Assembly: GCF_041379765.1 (NCBI RefSeq)
Contig: NZ_CP166919.1
Span: 1,922,001-1,986,000, forward strand
Source of the DNA: Thalassotalea sp. Sam97
Lineage (GTDB): Bacteria; Pseudomonadota; Gammaproteobacteria; Enterobacterales; Alteromonadaceae
Length of the DNA stretch: 64,000 nt
Direction of reading: 5' to 3'
Part shown: piece after piece, positions 17,952-26,773 of the stretch
How the letters are laid out: the number at the start of each line of letters is the position of its first letter
Numbering within the stretch: the first letter of the stretch is position 1
Made by a program: the position numbers and the translations under genes
Notes under the pieces: generated by a model
Seen by the model: the letters and a program-made list of their open reading frames with translations, nothing else
Database searches by the model: none
What the model was told of the DNA's origin: nothing

Positions 17952-19046
17952 CTAAAATGTGCCTGCTCTTGTTCTTGTTGTATACATGAGGACATGCTGA
18001 TTTGAGGGCACTCGTTTTATTTTATTATTAGTGCAGAGATAATTGAGGTGAGCTAACGTTTCGCTCTGAGCCAACATACTATCTACTGCGTTTTTTATCT
18101 GAGGGAATAGCCAGTTCATTGCTTGATAAGCATTAAACTGTTCAATTTTGTTCGCTTCCTGCAAGATAGTTTCCAGCAAACTTTGATGATGTTGCTGCAA
18201 CTGCTCAACCCTTGCGTGTAAATTAATAAATGCTTTTCCATGAGAAGGCAACACTAATGTGTCGGTTGGTAATAATTGCAACGATGACAACGAAGCGAAC
18301 CACTGCGATAAACTATCGGCAAATGGCTCGGTATCTGATACAAATATGTTGGAACTTATGTCGGGTAATACTTGGTCGCCGGCAAGTAATAGATTCTGCT
18401 CACCAGCACTGAATAGACAGGCATGCTCTGGAGAATGTCCTCGGCCAATTTTCACCGTCCATTTACGACCACCAATGACAAAGGTTTGTTGTTCACAAAG
18501 GCGATTAAAATGACTTGGGACGAAACTAACAAAAGGATCGTGACGACATGTCTTAGCGACTTTGTCCACCATATCGTTTGGCATCCCCTGTTTTAACAAA
18601 AACTGAGTTTGTGCCTGTACACGTTTTTCTCTATCTTCCACCGCCAAAGAGCGCAACGTATAGTATTCGCCCATGGTCATCCACACTGGCGCATCAAACA
18701 GCTCCATTAAAAAAGGCGCTAAACCGGCATGGTCGTAATGAAAATGGGTACAAATAATGCCTTTGACGGGGCGATTGTTAAAAAAAGTGTTGGCAAGATG
18801 TTGCCAATATTGTCTGCTCTCTTGATTTGGTAACCCAGTGTCGACAATGTACCAGCCATCACCGTCAGCTAAGAGGTAGACATTAATGTGTGACAACGCC
18901 ATTTTCAGTGGCATTTTCAACTGATAAACGCCTGCCACTAACTCTGTTGGTTGACCCTCTTTGATCTCACCAAAATCTGGAAACTCAAGCTCAGCACGCT
19001 GTTTGCGCTTAAGCTCTCGCCTTAATTCTTTATTTTGAGCGACCAT
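17952..19046 (-). CDS. Metallo-beta-lactamase-fold hydrolase
   Basis: The protein has about 364 residues with the MBL metal motif HFHYDH at residues 101-106, further ligands in GRGHSPEHACLF and LLAGDQVL, and a late LPSHGK. It resembles the glyoxalase II/lactonase-like group with an extra C-terminal helical region. It is the first gene of the operon MBL-ligase-kstD-fadD3 (13-base gap to the ligase). The reaction is unknown; a steroid lactonase or CoA thioesterase role is conceivable. The ATG at 19046 is preferred over an in-frame TTG at 19088 that has no ribosome site, although neither start has a strong one. Confidence 0.75.
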   Translation of the reverse strand: MVAQNKELRRELKRKQRAELEFPDFGEIKEGQPTELVAGVYQLKMPLKMALSHINVYLLADGDGWYIVDTGLPNQESRQYWQHLANTFFNNRPVKGIICTHFHYDHAGLAPFLMELFDAPVWMTMGEYYTLRSLAVEDREKRVQAQTQFLLKQGMPNDMVDKVAKTCRHDPFVSFVPSHFNRLCEQQTFVIGGRKWTVKIGRGHSPEHACLFSAGEQNLLLAGDQVLPDISSNIFVSDTEPFADSLSQWFASLSSLQLLPTDTLVLPSHGKAFINLHARVEQLQQHHQSLLETILQEANKIEQFNAYQAMNWLFPQIKNAVDSMLAQSETLAHLNYLCTNNKIKRVPSNQHVLMYTTRTRAGTF

Positions 19047-19427
19047 CAACGAATCCACAACCTCATTTAGTGTGCAATAGCTAGCCAATGTAAAGTTAAT
19101 TTACACGAGCGTAATACGTCCATTAGGACGATACGCAATAATAAACAAACCGCTACACGCTATTTTATCTGCGACAACGCAGAGCTACATTACTTTGCTA
19201 AAGCCCCCCTTTTTGCGGTTTAAGACGGTATTTTTTGCTGTTCCAGATAAACACACAGATCAACTGCGACGTTATTTGATTGTTGCTAAAACCCGTATCG
19301 TTAAGCTAATCCGTTTGAGGGAGGACATATTTTGCGCACCAGATTACCGTATCAATGAATTTACGACATAACTCTTTTGGACTATAGCGCCACGTGACCA
19401 CCAAAAGATAACCACAACGAGGTATTC
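19047..19427. other. Divergent promoter region MBL operon / etfBA
   Basis: About 380 bases between divergent transcripts. It holds the operator at 19116-19131 and a possible half-conserved one at 19369-19384. I see no other gene or repeat. Confidence 0.5.
19116..19131. promoter_or_regulatory. Putative steroid-regulon operator (MBL-kstD operon / etfBA)
   Basis: ACGTCCATTAGGACGA matches the shared palindrome T[AC]GTCC-N4-GGAC[GT]A with one mismatch. It lies 70-85 bases upstream of the chosen MBL start. A weaker site with a perfect right half (TAACTCTTTTGGACTA, 19369-19384) lies 44-59 bases before etfB. Confidence 0.65.
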
Positions 19428-20180
19428 ATGAAAATTCTTGTGCCGATAAAACGCGTTGTTGATCACAACGTCAAAGTAAAAGTTAAATCTGACCAATCAG
19501 GCGTCGATTTAACCAGTGTTAAAATGGCGATCAATCCGTTTTGCGAAATTGCTGTTGAAGAGGCGGTTCGTTTAAAAGAAGCTAACATCGCTAGCGAAGT
19601 GATTGCTATTTCCATTGGTGACAAAGGTTGCCAAGAACAGCTTAGAACCGCCTTAGCGCTAGGTGCTGATAGAGCGATTCATGTCCAAGCAGATAACGAT
19701 TTAGAATCACTACATGTGGCTAAGGTATTAGCAAAAATCGTTGCCAAAGAAACACCTGACTTGGTTATTTTAGGTAAGCAAGCGATTGACTCTGATAACA
19801 ACCAAACGGGACAAATGCTTGCGGCATTATGTGACTTGCCACAAGGTACGTTTGCATCTGAAATAAAAATTGAAAACCAACACGTTACCGTAACGCGCGA
19901 AGTGGACGGTGGCCTACAACAGGTTGTGCTAAACCTGCCTGCCATTGTGACGACTGACCTTCGCTTAAACGAACCTCGTTACGCCTCATTACCAAACATT
20001 ATGAAAGCAAAACGTAAGCCGTTAGAGCAATTCACGCTTGCTGATTTTGGCATTACCTTAAATAAAACCCTGACCACCATCAAAGTCGAAGAACCCGCGG
20101 TACGCAGTGGTGGCGCCAAGGTGGCCGATATTAACGAGCTAGTCGAAAAACTTAAAACCGAAGCGAAGGTGATTTCATGA
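19428..20180 (+). CDS. etfB: Electron transfer flavoprotein, beta subunit
   Basis: The small ETF subunit (250 residues) starts MKILVPIKRVVDHNVKVKVK and carries INPFCEIAVEEAVRLKE and VTREVDGGLQ, typical of the family. ETF takes electrons from acyl-CoA dehydrogenases and passes them to ETF:quinone oxidoreductase, which is not encoded here. Its stop overlaps the etfA start (ATGA). Its position inside the island, behind a putative operator, suggests it serves the FadE enzymes of steroid degradation rather than general fatty-acid oxidation. Confidence 0.95.
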   Translation: MKILVPIKRVVDHNVKVKVKSDQSGVDLTSVKMAINPFCEIAVEEAVRLKEANIASEVIAISIGDKGCQEQLRTALALGADRAIHVQADNDLESLHVAKVLAKIVAKETPDLVILGKQAIDSDNNQTGQMLAALCDLPQGTFASEIKIENQHVTVTREVDGGLQQVVLNLPAIVTTDLRLNEPRYASLPNIMKAKRKPLEQFTLADFGITLNKTLTTIKVEEPAVRSGGAKVADINELVEKLKTEAKVIS

Positions 20181-21103
20181 GTATTTTAGTGATTGCTGAA
20201 CATCAGCAAGGTAAGTTAAAAATTGATACCTACAAAACAGTCGCTGCCGCGCAAAAAATCGGTGGCACTATCGACCTACTCGTTTGTGGTCATGAATTAG
20301 GCAACGTGGTATCTGCAGTCGCAACAATTGATGGCGTTAGCCAAGTATTGGTTGCTGACAACCCCTGTTACGCCCACCAGCTTGCGGAAAATACTGCTGA
20401 TTTGGTTGTATCGTTGGCGAGCAACTACTCGCACATTTTGGCATCGGCGACCACAACGGGTAAAAACTTCACACCTCGTGTGGCCGCGCTATTGGATGTT
20501 TGTCAAATCTCCGATATTAGCGACGTGATTGATGCGGACACCTTTAAGCGCCCTATTTACGCGGGTAACGTGATTGCCACGGTGCAATCAACCGACACAG
20601 TTAAAGTGATGACTGTGCGTAGCTCATCGTTTGATGCGGCTAAAACCGGTAATACCGCGTCTATAACAACATTAACAACGGCTGTTGAAAGTACTAAATC
20701 ACAATTTGTTAGCGAAGAGTTTAGTGAGTCAGAGCGTCCTGAGCTGAGTGCCGCAAGCGTCATTATATCTGGTGGCCGTGGTATGCAAAATGGTGAAAAC
20801 TTCAGTCTACTTGAAGGCATTGCCGACAAACTTGGCGCGGCTGTTGGCGCATCACGTGCCGCTGTTGATGCAGGCTTTGTTGCCAACGATATGCAAGTTG
20901 GTCAAACAGGTAAAATTGTTGCTCCAGACTTGTACATTGCCGTTGGTATCTCAGGTGCGATTCAACATTTAGCGGGTATGAAAGACTCAAAAGTGATTGT
21001 TGCTATCAATAAAGATGAAGAAGCGCCCATTTTTCAAGTTGCTGATTATGGTTTGGTGGGAGATTTATTTACGGCATTACCTGAACTCGAAAAAGCACTG
21101 TAA
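20177..21103 (+). CDS. etfA: Electron transfer flavoprotein, alpha subunit
   Basis: The large, FAD-binding ETF subunit (308 residues). The C-terminal FAD domain holds ISGGRGMQNGENFSLLEGIADKLGAAVGASRAAVDAG and the family signature LYIAVGISGAIQHLAGMKDSKVIVAINKDEEAPIF. The N-terminal domain interacts with EtfB. A 4-base overlap with etfB implies translational coupling, and a terminator follows the stop. Confidence 0.96.
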   Translation: MSILVIAEHQQGKLKIDTYKTVAAAQKIGGTIDLLVCGHELGNVVSAVATIDGVSQVLVADNPCYAHQLAENTADLVVSLASNYSHILASATTTGKNFTPRVAALLDVCQISDISDVIDADTFKRPIYAGNVIATVQSTDTVKVMTVRSSSFDAAKTGNTASITTLTTAVESTKSQFVSEEFSESERPELSAASVIISGGRGMQNGENFSLLEGIADKLGAAVGASRAAVDAGFVANDMQVGQTGKIVAPDLYIAVGISGAIQHLAGMKDSKVIVAINKDEEAPIFQVADYGLVGDLFTALPELEKAL

Positions 21104-21134
21104 ATCGCTCTACTGACACGTATCATTAGTGATT

Positions 21135-21170
21135 AAGGGACATTCATCATCGGGTGAACGTCCCCTTTTT
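21135..21170 (+). terminator. Terminator of etfBA
   Basis: The stem GGGACATTCA / TGAACGTCCC has one mismatch and an 8-base loop, and is followed by CTTTTT on the plus strand. Confidence 0.7.
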
Positions 21171-21256
21171 ATCGCCTAGGTTATTGCCGAGTCATTGATT
21201 TGCCACCCACCTTTTGCTTTCGCTTACGCTAGCAATTTCTCGCTAAGATAATACGC

Positions 21257-21676
21257 TTACTGCATGTTCTCATGATGTCGTTTATCGAGCATATAGCTTG
21301 CAACAACAGGCCACAATACAAGCAACGCAGGTTGAAAATAAAGCTTATAGTAACCCCAAAGTTCAGTCGCTAATATCAGTTGAGCGAACAACCCCACTAT
21401 CGTTAAACATAAAAATAGCGCAATAAAACTTTGATTTATGCCACGCCATAATTGCGAAGCGAAACCTAAGCGCTTTGCAAAAATCACATGCGCTAACCCT
21501 TTGGGTGTGACAACGCTAAACAACATGGCGAAAAGCGCCGCTAATAGCCAGAAGGCACTCGGTTGATAGCGCTCCTGTTCAACCAACAACAACAGCGCCA
21601 ACTGTTGAGATGCAAAAGCCGTAAGAATAAATACAAAGATAACGGCGAGTAAATACCGCCATGTAATTGACCACAT
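21257..21676 (-). CDS. Small polytopic membrane protein, function unknown
   Basis: A 139-residue hydrophobic protein with about four transmembrane helices (near residues 8-31, 42-60, 82-104 and 110-128) and a short polar C-terminus. The start at 21676 follows a GGAGC sequence. I recognise no family. It sits between etfBA and another membrane protein gene, with no clear functional link to steroid genes. Confidence 0.6.
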   Translation of the reverse strand: MWSITWRYLLAVIFVFILTAFASQQLALLLLVEQERYQPSAFWLLAALFAMLFSVVTPKGLAHVIFAKRLGFASQLWRGINQSFIALFLCLTIVGLFAQLILATELWGYYKLYFQPALLVLWPVVASYMLDKRHHENMQ

Positions 21677-21821
21677 GGAGTGCTCCTGGTTAATTAGCTT
21701 AGGGAGAAAATTTTCGTCGCTCAGGCTGACGCTTGGTATTTGAAAACCAGCCGTCAGCCTATCAAGACCATAATAAAATGTTCAACGCTACTAACGTCGT
21801 GAAGATTGACGTGTTGCAACG

Positions 21822-22331
21822 CTAGCTGCGCCCCCATGCATCTGCGATGGTCACTTGGCATTGACTGTAAGCTTCAGCACTTTTCTGAGCAATCCCACGA
21901 ACCCTAAAATTGGTTGAGGTGTTTGACGCTAGTTTAATTTCTTCATCTGTTATTGAAAAGGTATCAACTAGTTCTTCACTGGGAGAGAACAAATTGACAT
22001 GATACTTCACATCTTCAAAGCTGAAATCAGATTTATTGTTTATTTCACCTAAACACGCGACATAAAGTCCATCTTGTTCAACTTTCGTACTTAATTCTGC
22101 TACCGTAACTTGCAATTCTTTGAGTGCTTTTTCCTCTAATTCCTTTACATAAAAGGTCTCATAGTAAGTAAAAGAAAATATTCCAAGAATGAATAGCCCT
22201 ACCAAACCAATCAGTATGGGGCTATTTTCCAAGTTTGAAAACTTCGCTTGTAATGATGTGCAATGAGGACATTTTTTGGCACGACTGTCTATCTCACTGA
22301 AGCACATTATGCATTCCTTATGATTGACCAT
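21822..22331 (-). CDS. Zinc-ribbon, single-TM protein with FxLYD-like domain
   Basis: The 169-residue protein begins with a zinc ribbon (CxxC at residues 8 and 11, CxxC at 21 and 24). One transmembrane helix follows (about 37-57), then a short coiled segment and a beta-rich domain with LYVACLGEINNKSDFSFEDVKYHVNLFSPSEE that resembles FxLYD domains. Such proteins are probably anchored in the membrane with the ribbon in the cytoplasm. The function is unknown. Confidence 0.65.
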   Translation of the reverse strand: MVNHKECIMCFSEIDSRAKKCPHCTSLQAKFSNLENSPILIGLVGLFILGIFSFTYYETFYVKELEEKALKELQVTVAELSTKVEQDGLYVACLGEINNKSDFSFEDVKYHVNLFSPSEELVDTFSITDEEIKLASNTSTNFRVRGIAQKSAEAYSQCQVTIADAWGRS

Positions 22332-22697
22332 AACGCTCCTTAATTCTCTATCCGTTTAAAAGTTCATAAGTTACTCATTTTGATTGCTAATACATTAGTA
22401 TCAAACTTAGTAACCTTTTGCTAGATATAGAAATATTTGATTACCCTGAACCATTTCAACAACGCTATAAATAGAAAAAAGGAAACCTACAAACAGGTTT
22501 CCTTTTTATAAAGACTATGACAACGCTTGTATACGTGACAGAGGGAAATCTTGGGGGTAAACAGTGTTTTGTTGTCGTTCGTCGTTATTTATTTTCTCAT
22601 AAGGGCTACAGGCATTTGTTTATGGTTGGCTTAGCGACTCATTAACGTGTATTTGTATCAATCGCTCGCCAACCACTGCTGTTACTGCTTAGTACAA
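22332..22697. other. Intergenic region with the thiolase-operon terminator
   Basis: This 366-base stretch has no gene. It contains the strong hairpin at 22476-22507, about 190 bases beyond the thiolase stop. The remainder shows no feature I can support. Confidence 0.5.
22476..22507. terminator. Terminator downstream of the thiolase operon
   Basis: AAAAAGGAAACCT-acaaac-AGGTTTCCTTTTT, a 13-base perfect stem with A/T runs on both sides, able to act in both directions. Confidence 0.85.
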
Positions 22698-23900
22698 CTA
22701 AGCGACTTCAAATAAGCCTGCCGCGCCCATGCCGCCACCAATACACATGGTCACAACAACGTACCTGGCGTTACGGCGCTTACCTTCGAGTAGCGCGTGA
22801 CCAACCATACGCGAGCCTGACATACCAAATGGATGACCAATGGCAATTGCACCACCGTTCACATTTAGCTTGTCCATTGGAATACCTAATTCACGTTGAC
22901 AGTGTAATACCTGACATGCAAACGCCTCGTTAAGCTCCCACAGGTCAATATCGTCTACGGTTAAACCGTGACGTTCAAGTAACTTAGGTACGGCGTAAAT
23001 AGGACCAATGCCCATTTCGTCTGATTCACAACCGGCAACCGCAACACCACGATAGTAACCTAGTGGTTCAATGCCTTTTTGTTTGGCAAGCTCTGCATCC
23101 ATTACCACACACGCTGACGCACCGTCAGATAATTGTGATGCGTTACCCGCTGTAATGAACTCACCTTGATTGATCACCTCACCACCAGACCATACTGGCT
23201 CTAGTTTGGATAAGCTTTCTTGTGTCGTCGTTACACGGTTACACTCGTCTTTTTCTAGGGTAACCGTTTCATAACTGGTGGTTTTGGTTTCTTTATCAAA
23301 CACGGCTTTGGTGGTCGTAAACGGTACGATTTCATCGTTAAACACGCCTGCTTCTTGTGCAAATGCAGTACGCTGTTGGCTTAACAAACTGTACTCATCT
23401 TGCTCTTGACGGCTAATACCGTAACGCTTTGAAACCACTTCGGCAGTTTCAATCATCGGCATGTAAGCATGCGGGTCGTTTTCTTTAACAATTTTTGCTT
23501 GGTTACGGTAGACGTTTTTATGCTTGTTTTGTACTAGCGAGATAGATTCTAGACCACCGGCAACGGCAATATCATACTCGTTACAGATAATGCTTTTAGC
23601 CGCCGAAGCAATCGCCATTAAGCCCGATGAACATTGGCGCTCAATTGCCATGCCCGCTACTGAGCTAGGTAATCCTGCGGCAACGGCACACAAACGTCCT
23701 AAGTTATAAGATTGGGTACCTTGTTGTGCTGCTGCGCCCATGATCACGTCGTCAACCTCGTGCGGTGCGATATTGGCTTTTTCTAATGCATGCTTTACTA
23801 CATGGCCGCCCATTGCTGGGGCTTCGGTATCATTTAACGAACCGCGGAACGCTTTGCCAATGGCGGTGCGAGCGGTTGATACGATAACTGCTTCTCTCAT
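22698..23900 (-). CDS. Acetyl-CoA C-acyltransferase (thiolase)
   Basis: Thiolase II-type enzyme of 400 residues that cleaves a 3-ketoacyl-CoA with CoA. The nucleophilic Cys is C90 in AIERQCSSGL; the other signatures are NEAFA, NGGAIAIGHPFGMSGSR (His) and a late CIGGGMGAAG (Cys). It is the last gene of a three-gene operon with an SDR and a MaoC-type hydratase, so the operon could carry out hydration, oxidation and thiolysis of one beta-oxidation round. The substrate is not evident; a steroid side chain or HIP propionate chain is plausible. Confidence 0.88.
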   Translation of the reverse strand: MREAVIVSTARTAIGKAFRGSLNDTEAPAMGGHVVKHALEKANIAPHEVDDVIMGAAAQQGTQSYNLGRLCAVAAGLPSSVAGMAIERQCSSGLMAIASAAKSIICNEYDIAVAGGLESISLVQNKHKNVYRNQAKIVKENDPHAYMPMIETAEVVSKRYGISRQEQDEYSLLSQQRTAFAQEAGVFNDEIVPFTTTKAVFDKETKTTSYETVTLEKDECNRVTTTQESLSKLEPVWSGGEVINQGEFITAGNASQLSDGASACVVMDAELAKQKGIEPLGYYRGVAVAGCESDEMGIGPIYAVPKLLERHGLTVDDIDLWELNEAFACQVLHCQRELGIPMDKLNVNGGAIAIGHPFGMSGSRMVGHALLEGKRRNARYVVVTMCIGGGMGAAGLFEVA

Positions 23901-23915
23901 AATGAATCCTATTAA

Positions 23916-24371
23916 CTATGGATAATATCTGGAAATGGTGTCGACCACACACGCAGGGCGAGTCTCACCTTCAACTAATACGCTGACGCGAATGGTGGCT
24001 TGGATACCGCCTTTAACTTCTGCGACATCTACGATTTCGCCATGGCCTGATACCTTGGCTCCAACTTTTACTGAGTTAGGAAAACGCACCCGATCACAAC
24101 CGTAGTTAACGCCCATGCTTGCGCCTTGCACGTCTATCAGTTGTGGTAAAAAGTAGTTCACTAAGCTCAGTGTTAGGTAACCGTGTGCGATACAAGCACC
24201 GAACGGACCTTTGGCAGCCTTTTCTGGGTCAACGTGGATCCATTGATGATCGCCGGTGGCTTCAGCAAACAAATCGATTCGGGACTGCTCAATGTCCAAC
24301 CATTCGGTTTGACCTAAGTCTTTACCAATGTGCTCTAACAATTCTTGTGGTTTAGTAAATACAACAGTCAT
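23916..24371 (-). CDS. MaoC-like (R)-specific enoyl-CoA hydratase
   Basis: A single hot-dog-fold hydratase of 151 residues. The hydratase-2 motif is FAEATGDHQWIHVDPEKA, with catalytic Asp41 and His46, followed by GACIAHGYLTLSL. It would hydrate a trans-2-enoyl-CoA to the (R)-3-hydroxyacyl-CoA. It lies 15 bases upstream of the thiolase and 2 bases downstream of the SDR, so all three are co-transcribed. Heteromeric MaoC proteins act on steroid side chains in actinobacteria, but this one looks like the single-domain homodimeric kind. Confidence 0.85.
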   Translation of the reverse strand: MTVVFTKPQELLEHIGKDLGQTEWLDIEQSRIDLFAEATGDHQWIHVDPEKAAKGPFGACIAHGYLTLSLVNYFLPQLIDVQGASMGVNYGCDRVRFPNSVKVGAKVSGHGEIVDVAEVKGGIQATIRVSVLVEGETRPACVVDTISRYYP

Positions 24372-24373
24372 TG

Positions 24374-25156
24374 TTACGCCCTTTGACTGCTTGCCGATAC
24401 GACTTCGCCGGTCATGTAACTGCTGTAATCACTGGCTAGGAACATCATAATATTGGCGATTTCCCAAACCTCAGCAGCACGACCAAACGCTTCTTGCTGA
24501 CTCAGTTTATTCAACAATGACTCTGGTGCTGATTTTTTCAAAAAGTCGTGCATCGCAATACTCGGGCTTACCGCGTTAATGCGAATGTTCGACTCAGCAA
24601 CTTCCATTGCGACACAGCGCGTTAATGCCATAACACCCGCTTTGGCAGCGGCATAATGACTTTGCTCTTGCTGTGCTCGCCAGCCTAATACCGATGCATT
24701 GTTTACAATCACACCACTATTACGACGTTCCATGTGCGGTAGTATGGCGCGCATCATCCGCATCGTACCAGTTAGTGATACATCAATAACTTTGTGCCAT
24801 TGTGCGTCGGTCATATCGACAAGTTTTGTGCTACCACCTAAACCGGCGTTATTAATAAGCACGTCAATACCACCTGATTCTTTTTCCGCAAACGCAACTA
24901 ACTCATCCACTTGCTCTTGTTGGGTAACGTCACAACAAAAGCCTAAAACCGCTTCTAAGCCGGTTTCAGCTTTAATGGTTTCTACAGATTGTGCTAAGCG
25001 CTCTGGGTGAATATCACTGATGATAAGGTGACGGCAACCTTCTTCGGCTGCTTTTTTTGCGGCCGAAAAGCCGATACCAGAACCCGCTGCGGCGGTAATA
25101 AGAACACTCTTGCCTTTTAATAGGCCATGACCTTCTACATATGATGGGGTATGCAT
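24374..25156 (-). CDS. Short-chain dehydrogenase/reductase
   Basis: The 260-residue SDR starts MHTPSYVEGHGLL with GAGGAG 7 bases before the ATG at 25156; the longer frame to 25216 is not needed. The cofactor motif is TAAAGSGIG rather than TGxxxGIG. NNAG and the catalytic Ser with YAAAK are present. It heads the SDR-MaoC-thiolase operon directly behind two putative operators and may oxidise a 3-hydroxyacyl-CoA or a hydroxy-indanone-CoA (an IpdF-like role). The family is sure, the substrate is not. Confidence 0.83.
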   Translation of the reverse strand: MHTPSYVEGHGLLKGKSVLITAAAGSGIGFSAAKKAAEEGCRHLIISDIHPERLAQSVETIKAETGLEAVLGFCCDVTQQEQVDELVAFAEKESGGIDVLINNAGLGGSTKLVDMTDAQWHKVIDVSLTGTMRMMRAILPHMERRNSGVIVNNASVLGWRAQQEQSHYAAAKAGVMALTRCVAMEVAESNIRINAVSPSIAMHDFLKKSAPESLLNKLSQQEAFGRAAEVWEIANIMMFLASDYSSYMTGEVVSASSQRA

Positions 25157-25210
25157 AATGACTCCTCTTGTTTTGCCGTCATTATTACAACGCATTAAAG
25201 ATCCACTCAT

Positions 25211-25255
25211 CGTCAACTCGGACTAAACCCTTCTAACCTAGTCCTGTTAGACGAT
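25211..25255. promoter_or_regulatory. Tandem putative steroid-regulon operators
   Basis: Two copies of the shared palindrome, TCGTCAACTCGGACTA (25211-25226) and TAGTCCTGTTAGACGA (25240-25255), start 29 bases apart. They lie 55-99 bases before the SDR start and 124-168 bases before the divergent DUF1329 gene. Confidence 0.65.
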
Positions 25256-25378
25256 TCGTCTAAAAATAAACCATTCAGAATGAGCTTAGGTTGCTAACAG
25301 TTTATATATCGCATTATTCAAATACTGATAACAAATAGCGGCATGTAACGCAGCCAAGCATATTCAAAGGAGACTCAA

Positions 25379-26758
25379 GTGAAATTCAACAAACTCATTA
25401 TTGCACTTGCTGTAGCGCCATGTTTTATGAACACCGCGGCTGCACAAGCGAGCAAAGAAGACATAAGTAAGTTAGGTAATGAGCTAACGTGTGTGGGTGC
25501 AGAAGCTGCAGCCAACGCCGATGGCACCATTCCAGCATATACCGGTAAGTGGCTAGGTACCCCTGAAGGTATCGAATACACGCCAAATGTAGGTCAACAC
25601 CCGGTTGACCCATATGCTGACGAAAAGCCTCGTTTAACCATTACGGCGGCCAACTACAAAGAGCATCAGGATAAATTAACCCCTGGTCAAGTTGCCATGT
25701 TTGAGCGTTATCCTGAAACGTTTGAAATCCCTGTTTACCCAGGACATCGCGATTTTCGCTACCCAGATGTTGTCTGTGACGTAGCTAAGAAGAATGCCCA
25801 AGAAGCCGTTCTTGTTGATAATGGCTTTGGTTTCACTGGTTACATGGGTGCGGTACCGTTCCCTATTCCTGATCCAGCACAACCAATGCAATTGCTAGCC
25901 AACCATAACTTCCCATACCGTGCATTTTCATACTATGGTGTGCGTGATGTTGCTCTAGTTGATTCTGATGGTGATATCAGTTGGGGTACTCAAGATTTCA
26001 AAGGTATTAACTTAACCCTGCGTCCTGAAGACATTGGCAAGCCTTACGGCGAAATCATGGCAAAAAGTATCACTAAGGTTATCCGCCCTGCTCGTAACCG
26101 TGGTAACGCAACGGTTTCTGTTGAGCCAAATAACTTTGCACAAAGTAAGCGTCTAGCATGGACTTATAACCCAGGTACTCGTCGCGTACGTCAGTTACCA
26201 GAATACGGTTTTGACACCGCACTAGGTTCAACGTCAGGTAAAATGACCATCGATTCAGATCGCTTAATGAATGGTTCGCCGGAGCGTTACAATTGGTCTT
26301 TCGTTGGCAAAAAAGAAATTTATATTCCTGCAAACGCATTCAAAATTCATGAAGAAAAAGTGACATTGGATGATGTGTTAGGTAAATCTCACGCCAATCC
26401 AGAGCTTATGCGTTATGAGTTACGCCGTGTGTGGGTGCTCGAAGGTAAGCTTAAAGAAGGCTACCGCCACCGTTACGGACGTCGTACTTTATACCTAGAT
26501 GAAGATAGCTATCATGCGATCATCTCAGACTTTTACGACACTCGTGATGAGCTAGTACAACACGCTTACATAAACTACTACTACGCATTTGATGCAGAGT
26601 CTTACGAAGCGGGTAGCTCTTTCTACCACGACTTAGTAAATGGCGGTTACGTAGGTTATGCACTAACCCAAGATCAAGAACGCGGTAACGTGTTAAACAC
26701 TAACGATCTTGATGAGAAAATCTTTACGCCAGCGTCACTGCGTCGTATGAGTCACTAA
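25379..26758 (+). CDS. DUF1329 periplasmic/outer-membrane-associated protein
   Basis: The 459-residue protein has a signal peptide (MKFNKLIIALAVAPCFMNTAAAQA) and the DUF1329 pattern: an N-terminal YTGKWLGTPEG region, NPGTRRVRQLPEYGFDTALGSTSGKMTIDSDRLMNGSPERYNW and YRHRYGRRTLYLDEDSYHA. The fold is thought to be LolA/LolB-like lipid binding. DUF1329 and DUF1302 genes are recurrently paired and are common in steroid- and hydrophobic-substrate degraders. It starts at a GTG with AAAGGAG upstream. A role in moving steroid through the periplasm is inferred. Confidence 0.88.
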   Translation: MKFNKLIIALAVAPCFMNTAAAQASKEDISKLGNELTCVGAEAAANADGTIPAYTGKWLGTPEGIEYTPNVGQHPVDPYADEKPRLTITAANYKEHQDKLTPGQVAMFERYPETFEIPVYPGHRDFRYPDVVCDVAKKNAQEAVLVDNGFGFTGYMGAVPFPIPDPAQPMQLLANHNFPYRAFSYYGVRDVALVDSDGDISWGTQDFKGINLTLRPEDIGKPYGEIMAKSITKVIRPARNRGNATVSVEPNNFAQSKRLAWTYNPGTRRVRQLPEYGFDTALGSTSGKMTIDSDRLMNGSPERYNWSFVGKKEIYIPANAFKIHEEKVTLDDVLGKSHANPELMRYELRRVWVLEGKLKEGYRHRYGRRTLYLDEDSYHAIISDFYDTRDELVQHAYINYYYAFDAESYEAGSSFYHDLVNGGYVGYALTQDQERGNVLNTNDLDEKIFTPASLRRMSH

Positions 26759-26773
26759 TAAGGGATTGCTGTA

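Noticed and set aside
20557..20886. Open frame on the minus strand inside etfA
   Set aside because: It is the antisense shadow of a clearly conserved gene, with no family resemblance.
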